Positions 16,270 to 25,700 of a stretch of DNA of 64,000 nt are shown here, piece by piece. The first letter of the stretch is position 1. Each line of letters starts with the position of its first letter. The stretch spans positions 853,738 to 917,737 of the forward strand of contig NZ_AP018178.1 of NCBI RefSeq assembly GCF_002368195.1, read 5' to 3'. The notes beneath the pieces were generated by a model. That model ran no database searches. It saw nothing but the letters and a program-made list of their open reading frames with translations, and had not been told where the DNA came from. Both the position numbers and the translations under genes were made by a program. Origin of the DNA: Calothrix sp. NIES-2100. Lineage in GTDB: Bacteria; Cyanobacteriota; Cyanobacteriia; Cyanobacteriales; Nostocaceae.

Positions 16270-18052
16270 AGGCTGGACTAATTGGATCTTACTACTTTTA
16301 CAGCCAGATCCCAAGCGTTTTTTTGTCCAATCTGATGACAAAACTAACCACCTAGAGAAATTTCTCCGGTTAATCCTACCTTACCGAGGTGTGATTTTTG
16401 AAGCTGTACTTTGTGCCCAATTTATTGGTCTGCTTTCGTTAGCTTCACCTTTCTTAATTCAAATTCTCACAGATGATGTTTTAGTTAGAGGAGATTTTCA
16501 ACTTCTTTTTGGTATAGTGCTGGCAGTGGCAGTGATGTATATTGTCCGAAGTGGGCTGACATTAGTAGAAAATATTCTGATAGCTCATTTTGCGCAACGT
16601 TTGGAGTTAACTTTAACTTTAGAATTTGGTCAACAAATTCTCCGCCTCCCACTTTCTTATTATGAGTCTCGCCGCAGTGGTGAAATTGTTAGCCGATTAA
16701 GAGATATTCAACAAATTAATAAATTAATTGCCGATGCGATCGTGAGTTTTCCCAGCAAGTTTTTTATTGCTGGTGTTTCTTTTGGCTTGATGTTATTTTA
16801 TAGCTGGAAACTAACAATCACAGGTCTAGTGATCGCTGGAGTGATGACTTTATCTACAGTACTTTTTCTGCCCACACTCCAGCAGAAAAATCGTAAACTC
16901 ATGGTTTTAGAAGCAGAAAATCAAGGTGTGCTAGTAGAAACATTTAAGGGAGCATTAACGCTAAAAACTACTACAGCTGCTCCGGAATTTTGGGAAGAAT
17001 TTCAGCGCCGATTTAGTCAATTAGCTAACCTGGAATTGACTACTATAAAAATTGCCATTATTAATAAGCAATTCTCCAGACTAGTTTCAGATATTGGTGG
17101 TGCTACCTTACTATATATTGGTAGTAGCCTGGTGATTAGCAAAGAGTTAAGCATCGGTCAGTTGCTAGCATTCACTAGCCTCAATTATAATGTTGGATCT
17201 TTAATTGATTTTTTTGTTGACTTTGCAGACGATTTTACTCGTGTCAGAACAGCAACATCAAGATTGCAAGAAGTTGTCAATTCCACATCGGAAACTCAAG
17301 GTGATACTAACAAATCCTGGACAGAAATTCCTGATAATGCAGATATTGTTTGCAGCAACTTAAACTTTCATTATCCTGGAAGAGTAGAATTACTAGAAAA
17401 CTTTTCTGTTGCTCTTCCTGGTGGTAAAATCATTGCTTTGATTGGCGCATCAGGATGTGGTAAAAGTTCTCTGGCCAAAATTATAGCTGGCTTATATACA
17501 AGGCAATCGGGAAATATCCGCTTTGGCGTTTATAACCAGCAAGATTTATCTTTAGATTGTCTGCGAAGACAGGTGGTGCTTGTTCCCCAAGAACCTCACT
17601 TTTGGAGTCGTTCAATTGTTGAAAATTTTCGCTTAGGTTCTCCCAACGTTTCCTTTAAAAAAATTGTCGAAGCTTGCCAAATCGCTGAAGCTGATGATTT
17701 TATCAGCAAGCTACCGGAAAAATATCAAACCATTTTAGGTGAATTTGGGGCAAACATTTCTGGCGGACAAAGACAACGGTTAGCTATAGCTAGAGCGATT
17801 GTCAACGATCCACCAATCTTGATTTTAGATGAATCGACTGCGGGACTAGATCCTGTGAGCGAAGCTAAAGTTTTACGTAGGCTATTTTTCCATCGTCAAG
17901 GCAAAACCACGATTCTGATTAGCCACCGTCCCAGAGTCATTGAACGTGCTGATTGGATTGTGGTATTAGAGCAGGGTAGGTTAAAAATACAAGGTTCTTT
18001 AGAAGAATTGCGATCGCTACCAGGTGAGCATTTAGATTTCTTAAATCCTTAA
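16245..18052 (+). CDS. Peptide-exporting ABC transporter (TMD-NBD), N-terminal peptidase region missing
   Basis: The visible start is GTG at 16391 (553 residues), but coding-like sequence in the same frame runs back to about 16245 (QQELIEGWTNWILLLLQPDP...). This resembles the end of a C39 peptidase and its linker in bacteriocin exporters. No ATG, GTG or TTG occurs in that stretch, and the HopA1 stop overlaps it. The transmembrane domain spans about residues 1-270. The ATPase domain has Walker A GASGCGKSS, Q-loop PQEPHFW, signature SGGQRQR, Walker B LILDEST and an H-loop ISHRP. It would export the mature or leader-bearing peptide with the HlyD protein. Without the peptidase, leader removal would need another enzyme. 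Start position is uncertain. Confidence 0.85.
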
Positions 18053-18078
18053 CTCTACGTAATTCAATAGGAGGCTGA

Positions 18079-18117
18079 GACCCCCCACTTATTTAAGAAC
18101 TGGGGGATCTTGTTTTT
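18079..18117 (+). terminator. Hairpin with T-rich tail after the ABC exporter
   Basis: CCCCCA (18082-18087) pairs with TGGGGG (18101-18106); part of the loop (CTTATTTAAG) can pair too. TCTTGTTTTT follows, giving an intrinsic terminator shape just past the exporter stop. The motif also resembles IS200/IS605 subterminal hairpins, so it may be a domesticated remnant. Confidence 0.55.
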
Positions 18118-18140
18118 CACGAATGATTTAGTAGGATGAC

Positions 18141-18605
18141 TCAATTCTCACTTGGCTTCACCACCAACACCGAACAATTGGCCTCTTCCACGACTTGACT
18201 ACTAACAGAACCCTGAACAATTCGCTTCATCCCCGTTAACCCGCGACTGCCAATTACAATCAAATCAGCCTGGTAAATATTAGCTAGGCGAATAATTTCG
18301 TCTGCTGGATCGCCAGTAACTAATTCTAATTCACTGTGAACCGATAAACTTTCTTGGTAGGATTGCAGCTGTTTTTCAATATGAAAATAAGAAAATGTTG
18401 GTGAATCTGAATGAGGCCGATCTGCGGGTAGTTCCATTTCTAACTCTGATGTCGGAAACACATGGCAGAGAATAACCTTACTGTCTGGTGACAGTACCAA
18501 CTCGTTTAAAACCTGAATTACTCGTTCTGCAATTTCCGAACCATCCAGAGCCACCAAGATATTTTTTAGCACCGCTCTCGTCTCCTCAAGAGTAGACCCC
18601 TTCAA
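18141..18605 (-). CDS. Universal stress protein, UspA family
   Basis: A 154-residue single-domain Usp. The N-terminal strand (NILVALDGSEIAERVI) contains the nucleotide-binding Asp. The C-terminal block IVIGSRGLTGMKRIVQGSVSSQV matches the G-2x-G-9x-G(S/T) ATP-binding motif, so it belongs to the ATP-binding Usp subgroup. The protein should be cytosolic. The real start may be a few codons in from MKGSTLEETRAV, but the first ATG is compatible with the fold. It stands alone, downstream of a structured non-coding segment. The specific stress is unknown. Confidence 0.93.
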   Translation of the reverse strand: MKGSTLEETRAVLKNILVALDGSEIAERVIQVLNELVLSPDSKVILCHVFPTSELEMELPADRPHSDSPTFSYFHIEKQLQSYQESLSVHSELELVTGDPADEIIRLANIYQADLIVIGSRGLTGMKRIVQGSVSSQVVEEANCSVLVVKPSEN

Positions 18606-18659
18606 TAGTACCTGGTTAAGCTATTGGTAACTAGACCAATGATTACCCAGATGTAGACT

Positions 18660-19078
18660 GAGTTTATCAAAAATTTGGGTTGAAAACCCCGTCCTGATAG
18701 GACGGCTTTTGGTAAAATATTACTTGTGGTAGGGTAATCAACCACATAAAAAACCCGATTGCTACCTAACAAGTAGACGCTGAACCTTGACAATTGAATC
18801 TAGGGGGTTCTACTTCGTAGTTCTAGTATTACCTGGAAGTAGGTAAAAGATTCACAGGTACTAGACGACCAGCATTCAACTTCAAACAAATTTTGCACGG
18901 CAGTTGCTTTAAGTCTGGCGACCGAAAGCACTGCCTCAGCAATGCAAGTACGGTAGGGCATACCGAAACTTAACGCTTGAGGAGAGAACCACCTCTGGGT
19001 TAGATAACGCAAGAAATCTAATCTAAGTGGACTCGTTGAACCAAGAATCCTCGTACCTTTAGGTCGAGGAGTGTCAAA
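18660..19078 (+). ncRNA. Orphan structured IS200/IS605-type RNA and right end (HEARO/omega RNA or TnpB reRNA-like)
   Basis: This 420-bp segment has no gene but many nested stems: GGGTTGAAAACCC, CGTCCTGATAGGACG, GGTAGGGTAATCAACC and TAGTATTACCT...AGGTACTA. It ends with GAACCAAGAATCCTCG, a hairpin (CCTCGTAC..GTCGAGG) and GTGTCAA, the layout of an IS200/IS605 right end with its TCAA cleavage site. A short in-frame stretch before it (KSGDRKHCLSNASTVGHTE) resembles the decayed C-terminus of a cyanobacterial TnpB. I see two readings: a stand-alone HEARO/omega RNA of the IscB type, or a tnpB 3' remnant with its guide-RNA scaffold. No nuclease gene is present. Confidence 0.5.
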
Positions 19079-19163
19079 TAATACCTAATTACCCAAATAT
19101 TTTTATTTTCAAGCTAATAGGTAACTTTTAGCAAAAGTATAAGCAAAAATTCAGCATTTCCAA

Positions 19164-20465
19164 TCACTCTTCACGCTGAATTCGCCGTCTTACCGAATCA
19201 GCATGGGAAGGTAGACCCTCCACTGAGGCTAGAATGTCAATTGTACCAGCCACTTTTTGCAGTGCAGTTTGCGAGTATTGGATAATATTTGAGTGTTTGA
19301 GAAAAGTTTCTACACTCAATCCTGAAGTATAACGAGCCGCACCAGAAGTGGGCAAAGTTTGGTTCGGTCCTGCTAAATAGTGTCCGACTGCTTCTGGTGT
19401 GGAGTCACCTAAGAAAATTGCCCCAGCATGGCGAATTTCTGGTAGTAGTGCCCAAGGATCGACGATTTCTAATTCTAGGTGTTGGGGGGCAAATTCATTG
19501 GCAAGTTCAGCTGCGGCTTTTAGGGATTCTACAATCACAATCAAGCCATAGTGAGCGATCGCCTTTTCTGTGTCTATTCGTCTTGGATGATCGACTAGTT
19601 GTCTTTCCACCGCCACTTGTACGTTTTTTGCTAAAGCCGCATCCGTAGTTAACAAAATCGCCGCCGCCATTGGATCGTGTTCGGCTCGTGCCAGCATATC
19701 AGCGGCTACATGTACGGGATTTGCGGTTTCATCAGCAATAATTAGCACTTCGCTCGCCACTGCCAAACAATCAATGCCTACATTACCGTAGACCAGTTTT
19801 TTGGCCAAGGTGACATAAATATTACCAGGGCCTACAATGACATTGACTTTGGGAATTGTTTCTGTACCGTAGGCTAAAGCCGCGATCGCCTGTGCGCCCC
19901 CAACGCGATAAATTTCCTGTACCCCGGCTTCTTGGGCGGCTACCAGCACAGCCGGATGAATTACTTTAAGCGCCCCAGGTGGTGTGACAATCACCACTCT
20001 CGGTACACCAGCTACCTTTGCCGGAATCGCATTCATCAGTACTGTACTAGGATAAGCGCCGCGACCACCAGGTACATACAAACCAGCACGATCTACGGGA
20101 GTGTAGCGTTTACCCAGCACTACCTCATCAGCACCAAATTCTACCCAGCTTTTAGGGACTCGCTGTCGGTGAAAGGCTTCAATTTGTTTGCCAGCTAACC
20201 GAATGGCCGCGATCAACTCCTGGGAAACCTGTTGATAAGCCGCATCCAGTTCTGAGCCTGTAACACGCAGTTCCTCTGTCTTGAGAGTTTGGTTGTCAAA
20301 TTCAGCTGTGTAATGCAATACAGCCTTGTTGCCTTGGCGCTTCACAGCTTGCAACACTTCTCGCACCGTTGCTTCTTTGTGAAGTACAAGTTCATCATGA
20401 GTGCGATCGCAGATCCGTTGTAGTTCTGCTCTGACGTCTGCCTGCTGAGTAATAATTCGCAGCAT
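19164..20465 (-). CDS. hisD: Histidinol dehydrogenase
   Basis: A 433-residue enzyme that oxidises histidinol to histidine with NAD and zinc in the last steps of histidine synthesis. Family blocks include YVPGGRGAYPSTVLMNAIPAKVAGV, GGAQAIAALAYGTETIP, VGPGNIYVTLAKK and the catalytic AEHDPMAAA region. Near the C-terminus is SGLSVETFLKHSNI, which carries a conserved His. Length is standard. It starts with ATG (complement of 20465-20463). It is divergent from rpsT, as in other cyanobacteria from memory. No other his genes are near, which is normal for the phylum. Confidence 0.97.
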   Translation of the reverse strand: MLRIITQQADVRAELQRICDRTHDELVLHKEATVREVLQAVKRQGNKAVLHYTAEFDNQTLKTEELRVTGSELDAAYQQVSQELIAAIRLAGKQIEAFHRQRVPKSWVEFGADEVVLGKRYTPVDRAGLYVPGGRGAYPSTVLMNAIPAKVAGVPRVVIVTPPGALKVIHPAVLVAAQEAGVQEIYRVGGAQAIAALAYGTETIPKVNVIVGPGNIYVTLAKKLVYGNVGIDCLAVASEVLIIADETANPVHVAADMLARAEHDPMAAAILLTTDAALAKNVQVAVERQLVDHPRRIDTEKAIAHYGLIVIVESLKAAAELANEFAPQHLELEIVDPWALLPEIRHAGAIFLGDSTPEAVGHYLAGPNQTLPTSGAARYTSGLSVETFLKHSNIIQYSQTALQKVAGTIDILASVEGLPSHADSVRRRIQREE

Positions 20466-20654
20466 GGAGTAAGGACAATGCCAAAATTAGAATATTCCCG
20501 CCTGAGAATCAGTTTTGCTCTTGACCAAAAAAGTTATCGAGCTGACTCTAATTCCCTTCTCTAGCTTAACCTGGATTTTTTTGATACTTCCAGCGTTCTC
20601 ATCAGGTTCCTAGTTATCTGCTGATCAGGGGAGAGCAGGGGAGCAGAGGAGACT

Positions 20655-20689
20655 ATTGACAACTGACAACTGACAACTGACAACTGACC
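20655..20689. repeat. GACAACT heptamer short tandem repeat
   Basis: Four to five consecutive copies of GACAACT lie in the 331-bp hisD-rpsT spacer. They are of the STRR type found in filamentous cyanobacteria. The rest of the spacer must hold divergent promoters; a TATATTAGT at about 20740 could belong to rpsT. Confidence 0.85.
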
Positions 20690-20796
20690 AATACCCAGCA
20701 ATATTTTTTTCGGAAATCTTAACATTGGCAATATGGATGCTATATTAGTAAATCTAGTAGTGTGTGTACATATTAATAGTCTTTTTGGAACTGACT

Positions 20797-21093
20797 GTGG
20801 CGAATACAAAGTCTGCTCTCAAACGCGCCGAAATCGGAGAACGCAACCGACTGCGTAATAAAGCATATAAATCAGCTGTCAAAACGCTGATGAAGAAGTA
20901 CCTTAATGCTGTAAATGTCTATGCAGCTAACCCCACCCCAGAATTAAATCAAGAGGTACAAGCTCGACTATCTGAGGCATACAGCAAAATTGATAAAGCT
21001 GTAAAGCGAGGAATCCTTCATCCCAATAATGGGGCAAGGAAAAAGTCAAGATTGGCTCATAAACTCAAACCACTGACACAAACAGCACAGTAG
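20797..21093 (+). CDS. rpsT: 30S ribosomal protein S20
   Basis: About 98 residues from GTG at 20797 (start VANTKSALKRAEIGERNRLRN). An in-frame ATG at 20764 would add 11 hydrophobic residues foreign to the family, so GTG is preferred. The basic helical sequence with KSALKR, NKAYKSAVKTLMKK and GILHPNNGARKKSRL is diagnostic. S20 binds 16S rRNA during small-subunit assembly. It is followed by tatD after a short tandem repeat, probably as a loose operon. Confidence 0.97.
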   Translation: MANTKSALKRAEIGERNRLRNKAYKSAVKTLMKKYLNAVNVYAANPTPELNQEVQARLSEAYSKIDKAVKRGILHPNNGARKKSRLAHKLKPLTQTAQ

Positions 21094-21122
21094 TCCAAAA
21101 TCATTCAGTCATTAGTCTGCTA

Positions 21123-21152
21123 CTAATGACTAATGACTAATGACTAATGACT
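21123..21152. repeat. CTAATGA heptamer tandem repeat
   Basis: Four consecutive 7-bp copies lie in the 70-bp gap between rpsT and tatD. They place several ATGs just upstream of the tatD start, but none is in a coding frame. Confidence 0.85.
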
Positions 21153-21163
21153 CTTAAACCAAG

Positions 21164-21949
21164 ATGCAGCTAATTGACACCCACGTTCACATAAACTTTG
21201 ATGTTTTCCAGCCGGACTTAGCAGCAGTGCGATCGCGATGGCAAGAAGCAGGAGTAGTTCATTTGATCCATTCCTGTGTCGAACCATCAGAATTTTCCAG
21301 TATCCAAGCCATAGCACATGAGTTCCCTGAACTCAGCTTTGCCGTTGGTTTACATCCCTTAGATGCTAAACAATGGAACCATCAGACAGCCGATGAAATC
21401 TTAAAATTGGCTAGTTCTGACACGAAAGTAGTAGCGATGGGGGAAATGGGGCTGGATTTGCACAAAGCAGACAACTATGAGCAACAGCGCATGGTATTTG
21501 AGGCCCAACTAGCAATAGCTTGTGAACTCAACTTACCCGTAATTATCCACTGCCGTGATGCCGCACCGCAGGTAAAAGAAGTGTTGCAAAAATGGCGGGA
21601 ACAAAAAGGAGAAAGAGTCCGGGGTGTGATGCATTGTTGGGGTGGAACACCAGAAGAAGCTCAATGGTTTATTGACTTAGGCTTCTACATTAGCTTTAGC
21701 GGGACAGTTACCTTCAAAAACGCCAAGCAGATCCAATCTACCGCCGCAATGGTGCCGAGTGATCGTTTGCTAATTGAAACAGACTGTCCTTTTCTCGCTC
21801 CCGTCCCCAAACGAGGAAAAGGAAGGAACGAACCAGCCTACGTCCGCTATGTAGCAGAGAGCATAGCCCAACTGCGTGGGGAAACATTAGAGGCGATCGC
21901 CAATCAAACTACCCAAAATGCTTGCGAATTATTTGGTATCCTACTGTAA
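21164..21949 (+). CDS. tatD: TatD-family metal-dependent DNase
   Basis: A 261-residue TIM-barrel hydrolase. The metal-binding motifs are DTHVHINFD at residues 5-13, GEMGLDLHK near 97-105, PVIIHCRDA near 127-135, HCWGG near 158-162, and LIETDCPFLAP near 204-214. These give the expected His/His/Glu/His/His/Asp set. TatD proteins are cytosolic exonucleases/endonucleases linked to DNA repair and quality control. The start ATG at 21164 puts the DTHVH motif at its usual N-terminal position. In many cyanobacteria rpsT, tatD and rpoBC lie in this order, as here. Confidence 0.95.
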   Translation: MQLIDTHVHINFDVFQPDLAAVRSRWQEAGVVHLIHSCVEPSEFSSIQAIAHEFPELSFAVGLHPLDAKQWNHQTADEILKLASSDTKVVAMGEMGLDLHKADNYEQQRMVFEAQLAIACELNLPVIIHCRDAAPQVKEVLQKWREQKGERVRGVMHCWGGTPEEAQWFIDLGFYISFSGTVTFKNAKQIQSTAAMVPSDRLLIETDCPFLAPVPKRGKGRNEPAYVRYVAESIAQLRGETLEAIANQTTQNACELFGILL

Positions 21950-21959
21950 AGGTTACCTG

Positions 21960-22045
21960 TAATACCATTTCACTCAATGAAAGATACAAATAATTTTCCG
22001 ACTTCTGCTGCCTATTTGTATCACCATGAAAGTGAAATGGTATAA
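21960..22045. mobile_element. 86-bp foldback (MITE-like) element
   Basis: ATACCATTTCACT (21962-21974) and AGTGAAATGGTAT (22031-22043) are exact inverted arms. An inner exact pair, GATACAAATA (21983-21992) and TATTTGTATC (22013-22022), extends the foldback. It has no coding capacity. The ends resemble those of the element at 60.1-60.3 kb, so it is probably one member of a dispersed family. Confidence 0.8.
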
Positions 22046-22090
22046 ATGAATGTGCTGTGTAAAAAAATAAAACCCCAGGAGGACAAAAAT

Positions 22091-22153
22091 ATGCTAAAAT
22101 CATTTCCTCCAAAACATTTCGCTTGCGCCATAATGGTAAAGGAAGGACATTAG
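22091..22153 (+). CDS. Possible 20-residue leader peptide upstream of rpoB
   Basis: ATG at 22091 has a perfect AGGAGG at 22077-22082 with 8-nt spacing and opens a 20-codon frame (MLKSFPPKHFACAIMVKEGH). CCTCC at 22106-22110 could pair with that ribosome site. The peptide has no family I know. It could be a regulatory leader for the following long 5' region or chance. I call it tentatively. Confidence 0.3.
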   Translation: MLKSFPPKHFACAIMVKEGH

Positions 22154-22788
22154 AACTTCTCAGCTTGATTTTAGGCTGTTACCAACTTGACAATTCTGAC
22201 GCGGAAAGCAGCCACCCGATGATTGTCTGCGCTCCTTCTGTGCAGGGGTTGACTATCCTCCTATCTCTACAAGCGGATGCAAGCGAGCGAGCGCCAATCC
22301 GGAAAAACTTAAGTTGAGCTAGACTAACTCAGAAAGCTGCCATTTCCGTATTTAACCTATAGAAAACTGTTAAACGTAATTGCCTTGTGAGTATAACCCA
22401 AAAAGATAAAGCCATACTAAATCAAAGTCGCTTAGCAGCCGCTAATTTGTTTCCTTTGAAGATATCACCATGAGTATAAATACAGAGGGGTGTTGAAGAC
22501 ACAACAGTATAAAGCTGTGGAGGCTAATAAACGCGCTTTTGGGAGGGGAAGTGACAAAAGCAAACATAATTCCAGACTATCTCAAGCATCTAGTGTTAAT
22601 CAATCAAGCTAGTAGCTGGTTATTAGTAATAATTGTCACTTCATTTATAATATTTACCCCCTTGTTAAAATAGCACTTTACAGCTTTAATTTCTGCGTTT
22701 GCCCGCATCTGCACATAGCAGGTGGAGATAAGGAGAAGTTCCCAAACAGCTACGGACACTGGCTAGCGGTGGGAACCGTCAAAAAGCA
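22154..22788. promoter_or_regulatory. Long non-coding region ahead of rpoB
   Basis: This 635-bp stretch precedes the RNA polymerase operon and should contain its promoter(s). A GC-richer block at about 22185-22315 stands out from AT-rich flanks and could be part of a transcribed leader. An open 64-codon frame there looks like chance. I recognise no riboswitch. Confidence 0.4.
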
Positions 22789-25700
22789 GTGTCCAATGGT
22801 AAGTTTAACCAGGTTGACAAAGGTAGAGGCATGACAAAAGAAACATATATGGAACCCGCCTTTCTATTGCCCGACTTGATTGAAATCCAGCGTTCAAGCT
22901 TCCGTTGGTTTTTAGAAGAAGGGCTAATAGAAGAACTGAACTCCTTTAGTCCGATCACAGACTACACTGGCAAACTAGAACTGCACTTTTTAGGTCAAAA
23001 CTACAAACTCAAAGAACCAAAGTACAGTGTCGAAGAAGCCAAAAGGCGGGATAGTACCTACGCTGTCCAAATGTATGTCCCCACACGGCTACTCAACAAA
23101 GAAACAGGGGATATCAAAGAACAAGAAGTATTTATTGGCGATTTGCCATTGATGACTGATCGCGGCACCTTTATTATTAACGGAGCCGAGCGGGTAATCG
23201 TCAACCAAATTGTGCGATCGCCCGGAGTTTATTACAAATCGGAAATTGATAAAAACGGTCGGCGTACCTACTCTGCCAGTCTCATCCCCAACCGAGGAGC
23301 GTGGCTGAAATTTGAAACAGACCGTAACGATTTGGTGTGGGTACGGATTGATAAAACCCGCAAACTCTCAGCCCAAGTACTTTTAAAAGCTCTAGGTTTA
23401 TCAGATAACGAAATCTTTGATGCTTTACGCCACCCAGAGTACTTCCAAAAAACCATCGAAAAAGAAGGGCAATTTTCCGAAGAAGAAGCCCTGATGGAGT
23501 TATATCGCAAATTGCGTCCAGGTGAACCACCCACAGTATTAGGTGGACAACAGCTATTAGATTCGCGATTCTTCGACCCCAAACGTTATGATTTAGGGCG
23601 TGTCGGACGCTATAAGCTCAACAAAAAATTACGGCTTTCCGTCCCTGACACCATGCGCGTCTTGACTGCTGGAGATATCTTAGCAGCAGTAGATTACCTG
23701 ATTAACCTGGAATATGACATAGGTAACATTGACGACATCGACCACTTAGGAAATCGTCGCGTACGCAGTGTCGGTGAATTGCTGCAAAACCAAGTGCGAG
23801 TAGGTTTGAACCGCCTAGAGAGAATCATCCGGGAACGGATGACCGTGTCCGATGCTGAAGTTCTCACCCCAGCTTCTCTTGTCAACCCCAAACCACTGGT
23901 AGCCGCAATAAAAGAATTCTTTGGCTCCAGCCAACTAAGTCAGTTCATGGATCAAACCAATCCCCTAGCAGAACTGACCCACAAACGCCGCCTCTCTGCC
24001 CTAGGCCCTGGTGGTTTAACCAGAGAACGAGCTGGGTTTGCTGTTCGGGATATCCACCCCAGCCACTACGGACGGATTTGCCCCATTGAAACCCCAGAAG
24101 GCCCCAACGCGGGATTGATTGGCTCCTTAGCAACCCATGCGCGAGTAAACCAATACGGCTTTTTAGAAACACCCTTTAGACCGGTGGAAAATGCCAAGGT
24201 GAGGTTTGACCTACAGCCAGTTTACATGACCGCTGATGAAGAAGACGATTTGCGCGTCGCTCCTGGTGATATCCCTGTTGATGAAAATGGGATGATCATT
24301 GGTCCCCAAGTACCAGTACGCTATCGTCAGGAATTCTCCACCACCACCCCAGAGCAAGTGGACTACGTAGCAGTATCACCCGTACAAATTGTATCGGTAG
24401 CTACGAGTATGATTCCCTTCTTGGAGCATGACGACGCTAACCGGGCACTTATGGGTTCCAACATGCAACGGCAAGCAGTACCCTTACTCAAACCAGAGCG
24501 TCCCTTAGTGGGCACAGGCTTAGAAGCCCAAGGTGCAAGGGACTCCGGGATGGTGATTGTATCCCGTACCGATGGCGATGTGGTTTATGTTGATGCCACA
24601 GAAATCCGTGTCCGAGTTAAGAACTCAAATTCAGAACTTAAGTACACCGTTTCCAAGTATCAGCGCTCCAACCAAGACACCTGTCTCAACCAGAAACCCT
24701 TGGTGCGTATGGGTGAGCGTGTTGTTGCTGGTCAGGTATTAGCTGATGGCTCCTCCACAGAAGGTGGAGAATTGGCGCTGGGACAAAATATCGTTGTCGC
24801 CTATATGCCTTGGGAAGGCTACAACTACGAAGACGCGATTTTAATTTCCGAAAGATTAGTCCAGGATGATGTTTACACCTCAATTCACATTGAGAAATAT
24901 GAAATTGAGGCACGTCAGACGAAGCTGGGCCCTGAAGAAATTACGCGAGAAATTCCCAACGTCGGGGAAGATGCTTTGCGTCAACTAGATGAACAGGGAA
25001 TCATCCGCATTGGCGCTTGGGTAGAAGCCGGGGATATCTTAGTAGGAAAAGTTACACCCAAAGGTGAATCTGACCAACCCCCAGAAGAAAAACTACTGCG
25101 GGCGATTTTCGGTGAAAAAGCGCGGGATGTGCGGGATAACTCCCTGCGGGTTCCCAACGGTGAAAAAGGGCGCGTCGTGGACGTGCGTTTATTTACCCGG
25201 GAGCAAGGGGATGAGCTACCACCAGGAGCCAATATGGTAGTCCGGGTGTATGTAGCCCAAAAACGGAAAATCCAAGTCGGCGACAAAATGGCGGGACGGC
25301 ACGGTAACAAAGGAATTATTTCCCGGATCTTGCCCCTGGAAGATATGCCCTACTTACCAGATGGTTCACCAGTAGATATCGTTCTCAACCCCTTGGGTGT
25401 ACCCAGCCGGATGAATGTGGGACAGGTATTTGAGTGTTTATTGGGATGGGCAGGTCATAACTTGGGCGTGCGGTTTAAGATTACTCCGTTTGACGAAATG
25501 TATGGGGAAGAGTCATCTCGCCGGATTGTGCATGGCAAATTGCAAGAATCACGCGATGAAACCGGCAAGAATTGGTTATACAACCCCGATGACCCCGGCA
25601 AAATCATGGTATTTGACGGACGCACAGGTGAACCCTTTGACCGTCCTGTAACTGTGGGTGTGGCTTACATGTTGAAACTGGTGCATTTGGTGGATGACAA

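Noticed and set aside
18800..19012. 70-codon minus-strand frame
   Set aside because: It is antisense to the structured IS200/IS605-type RNA segment, whose stems explain the sequence better.
22123..22317. 64-codon frame upstream of rpoB
   Set aside because: No ribosome site and an irregular composition; it may instead be part of a transcribed leader.
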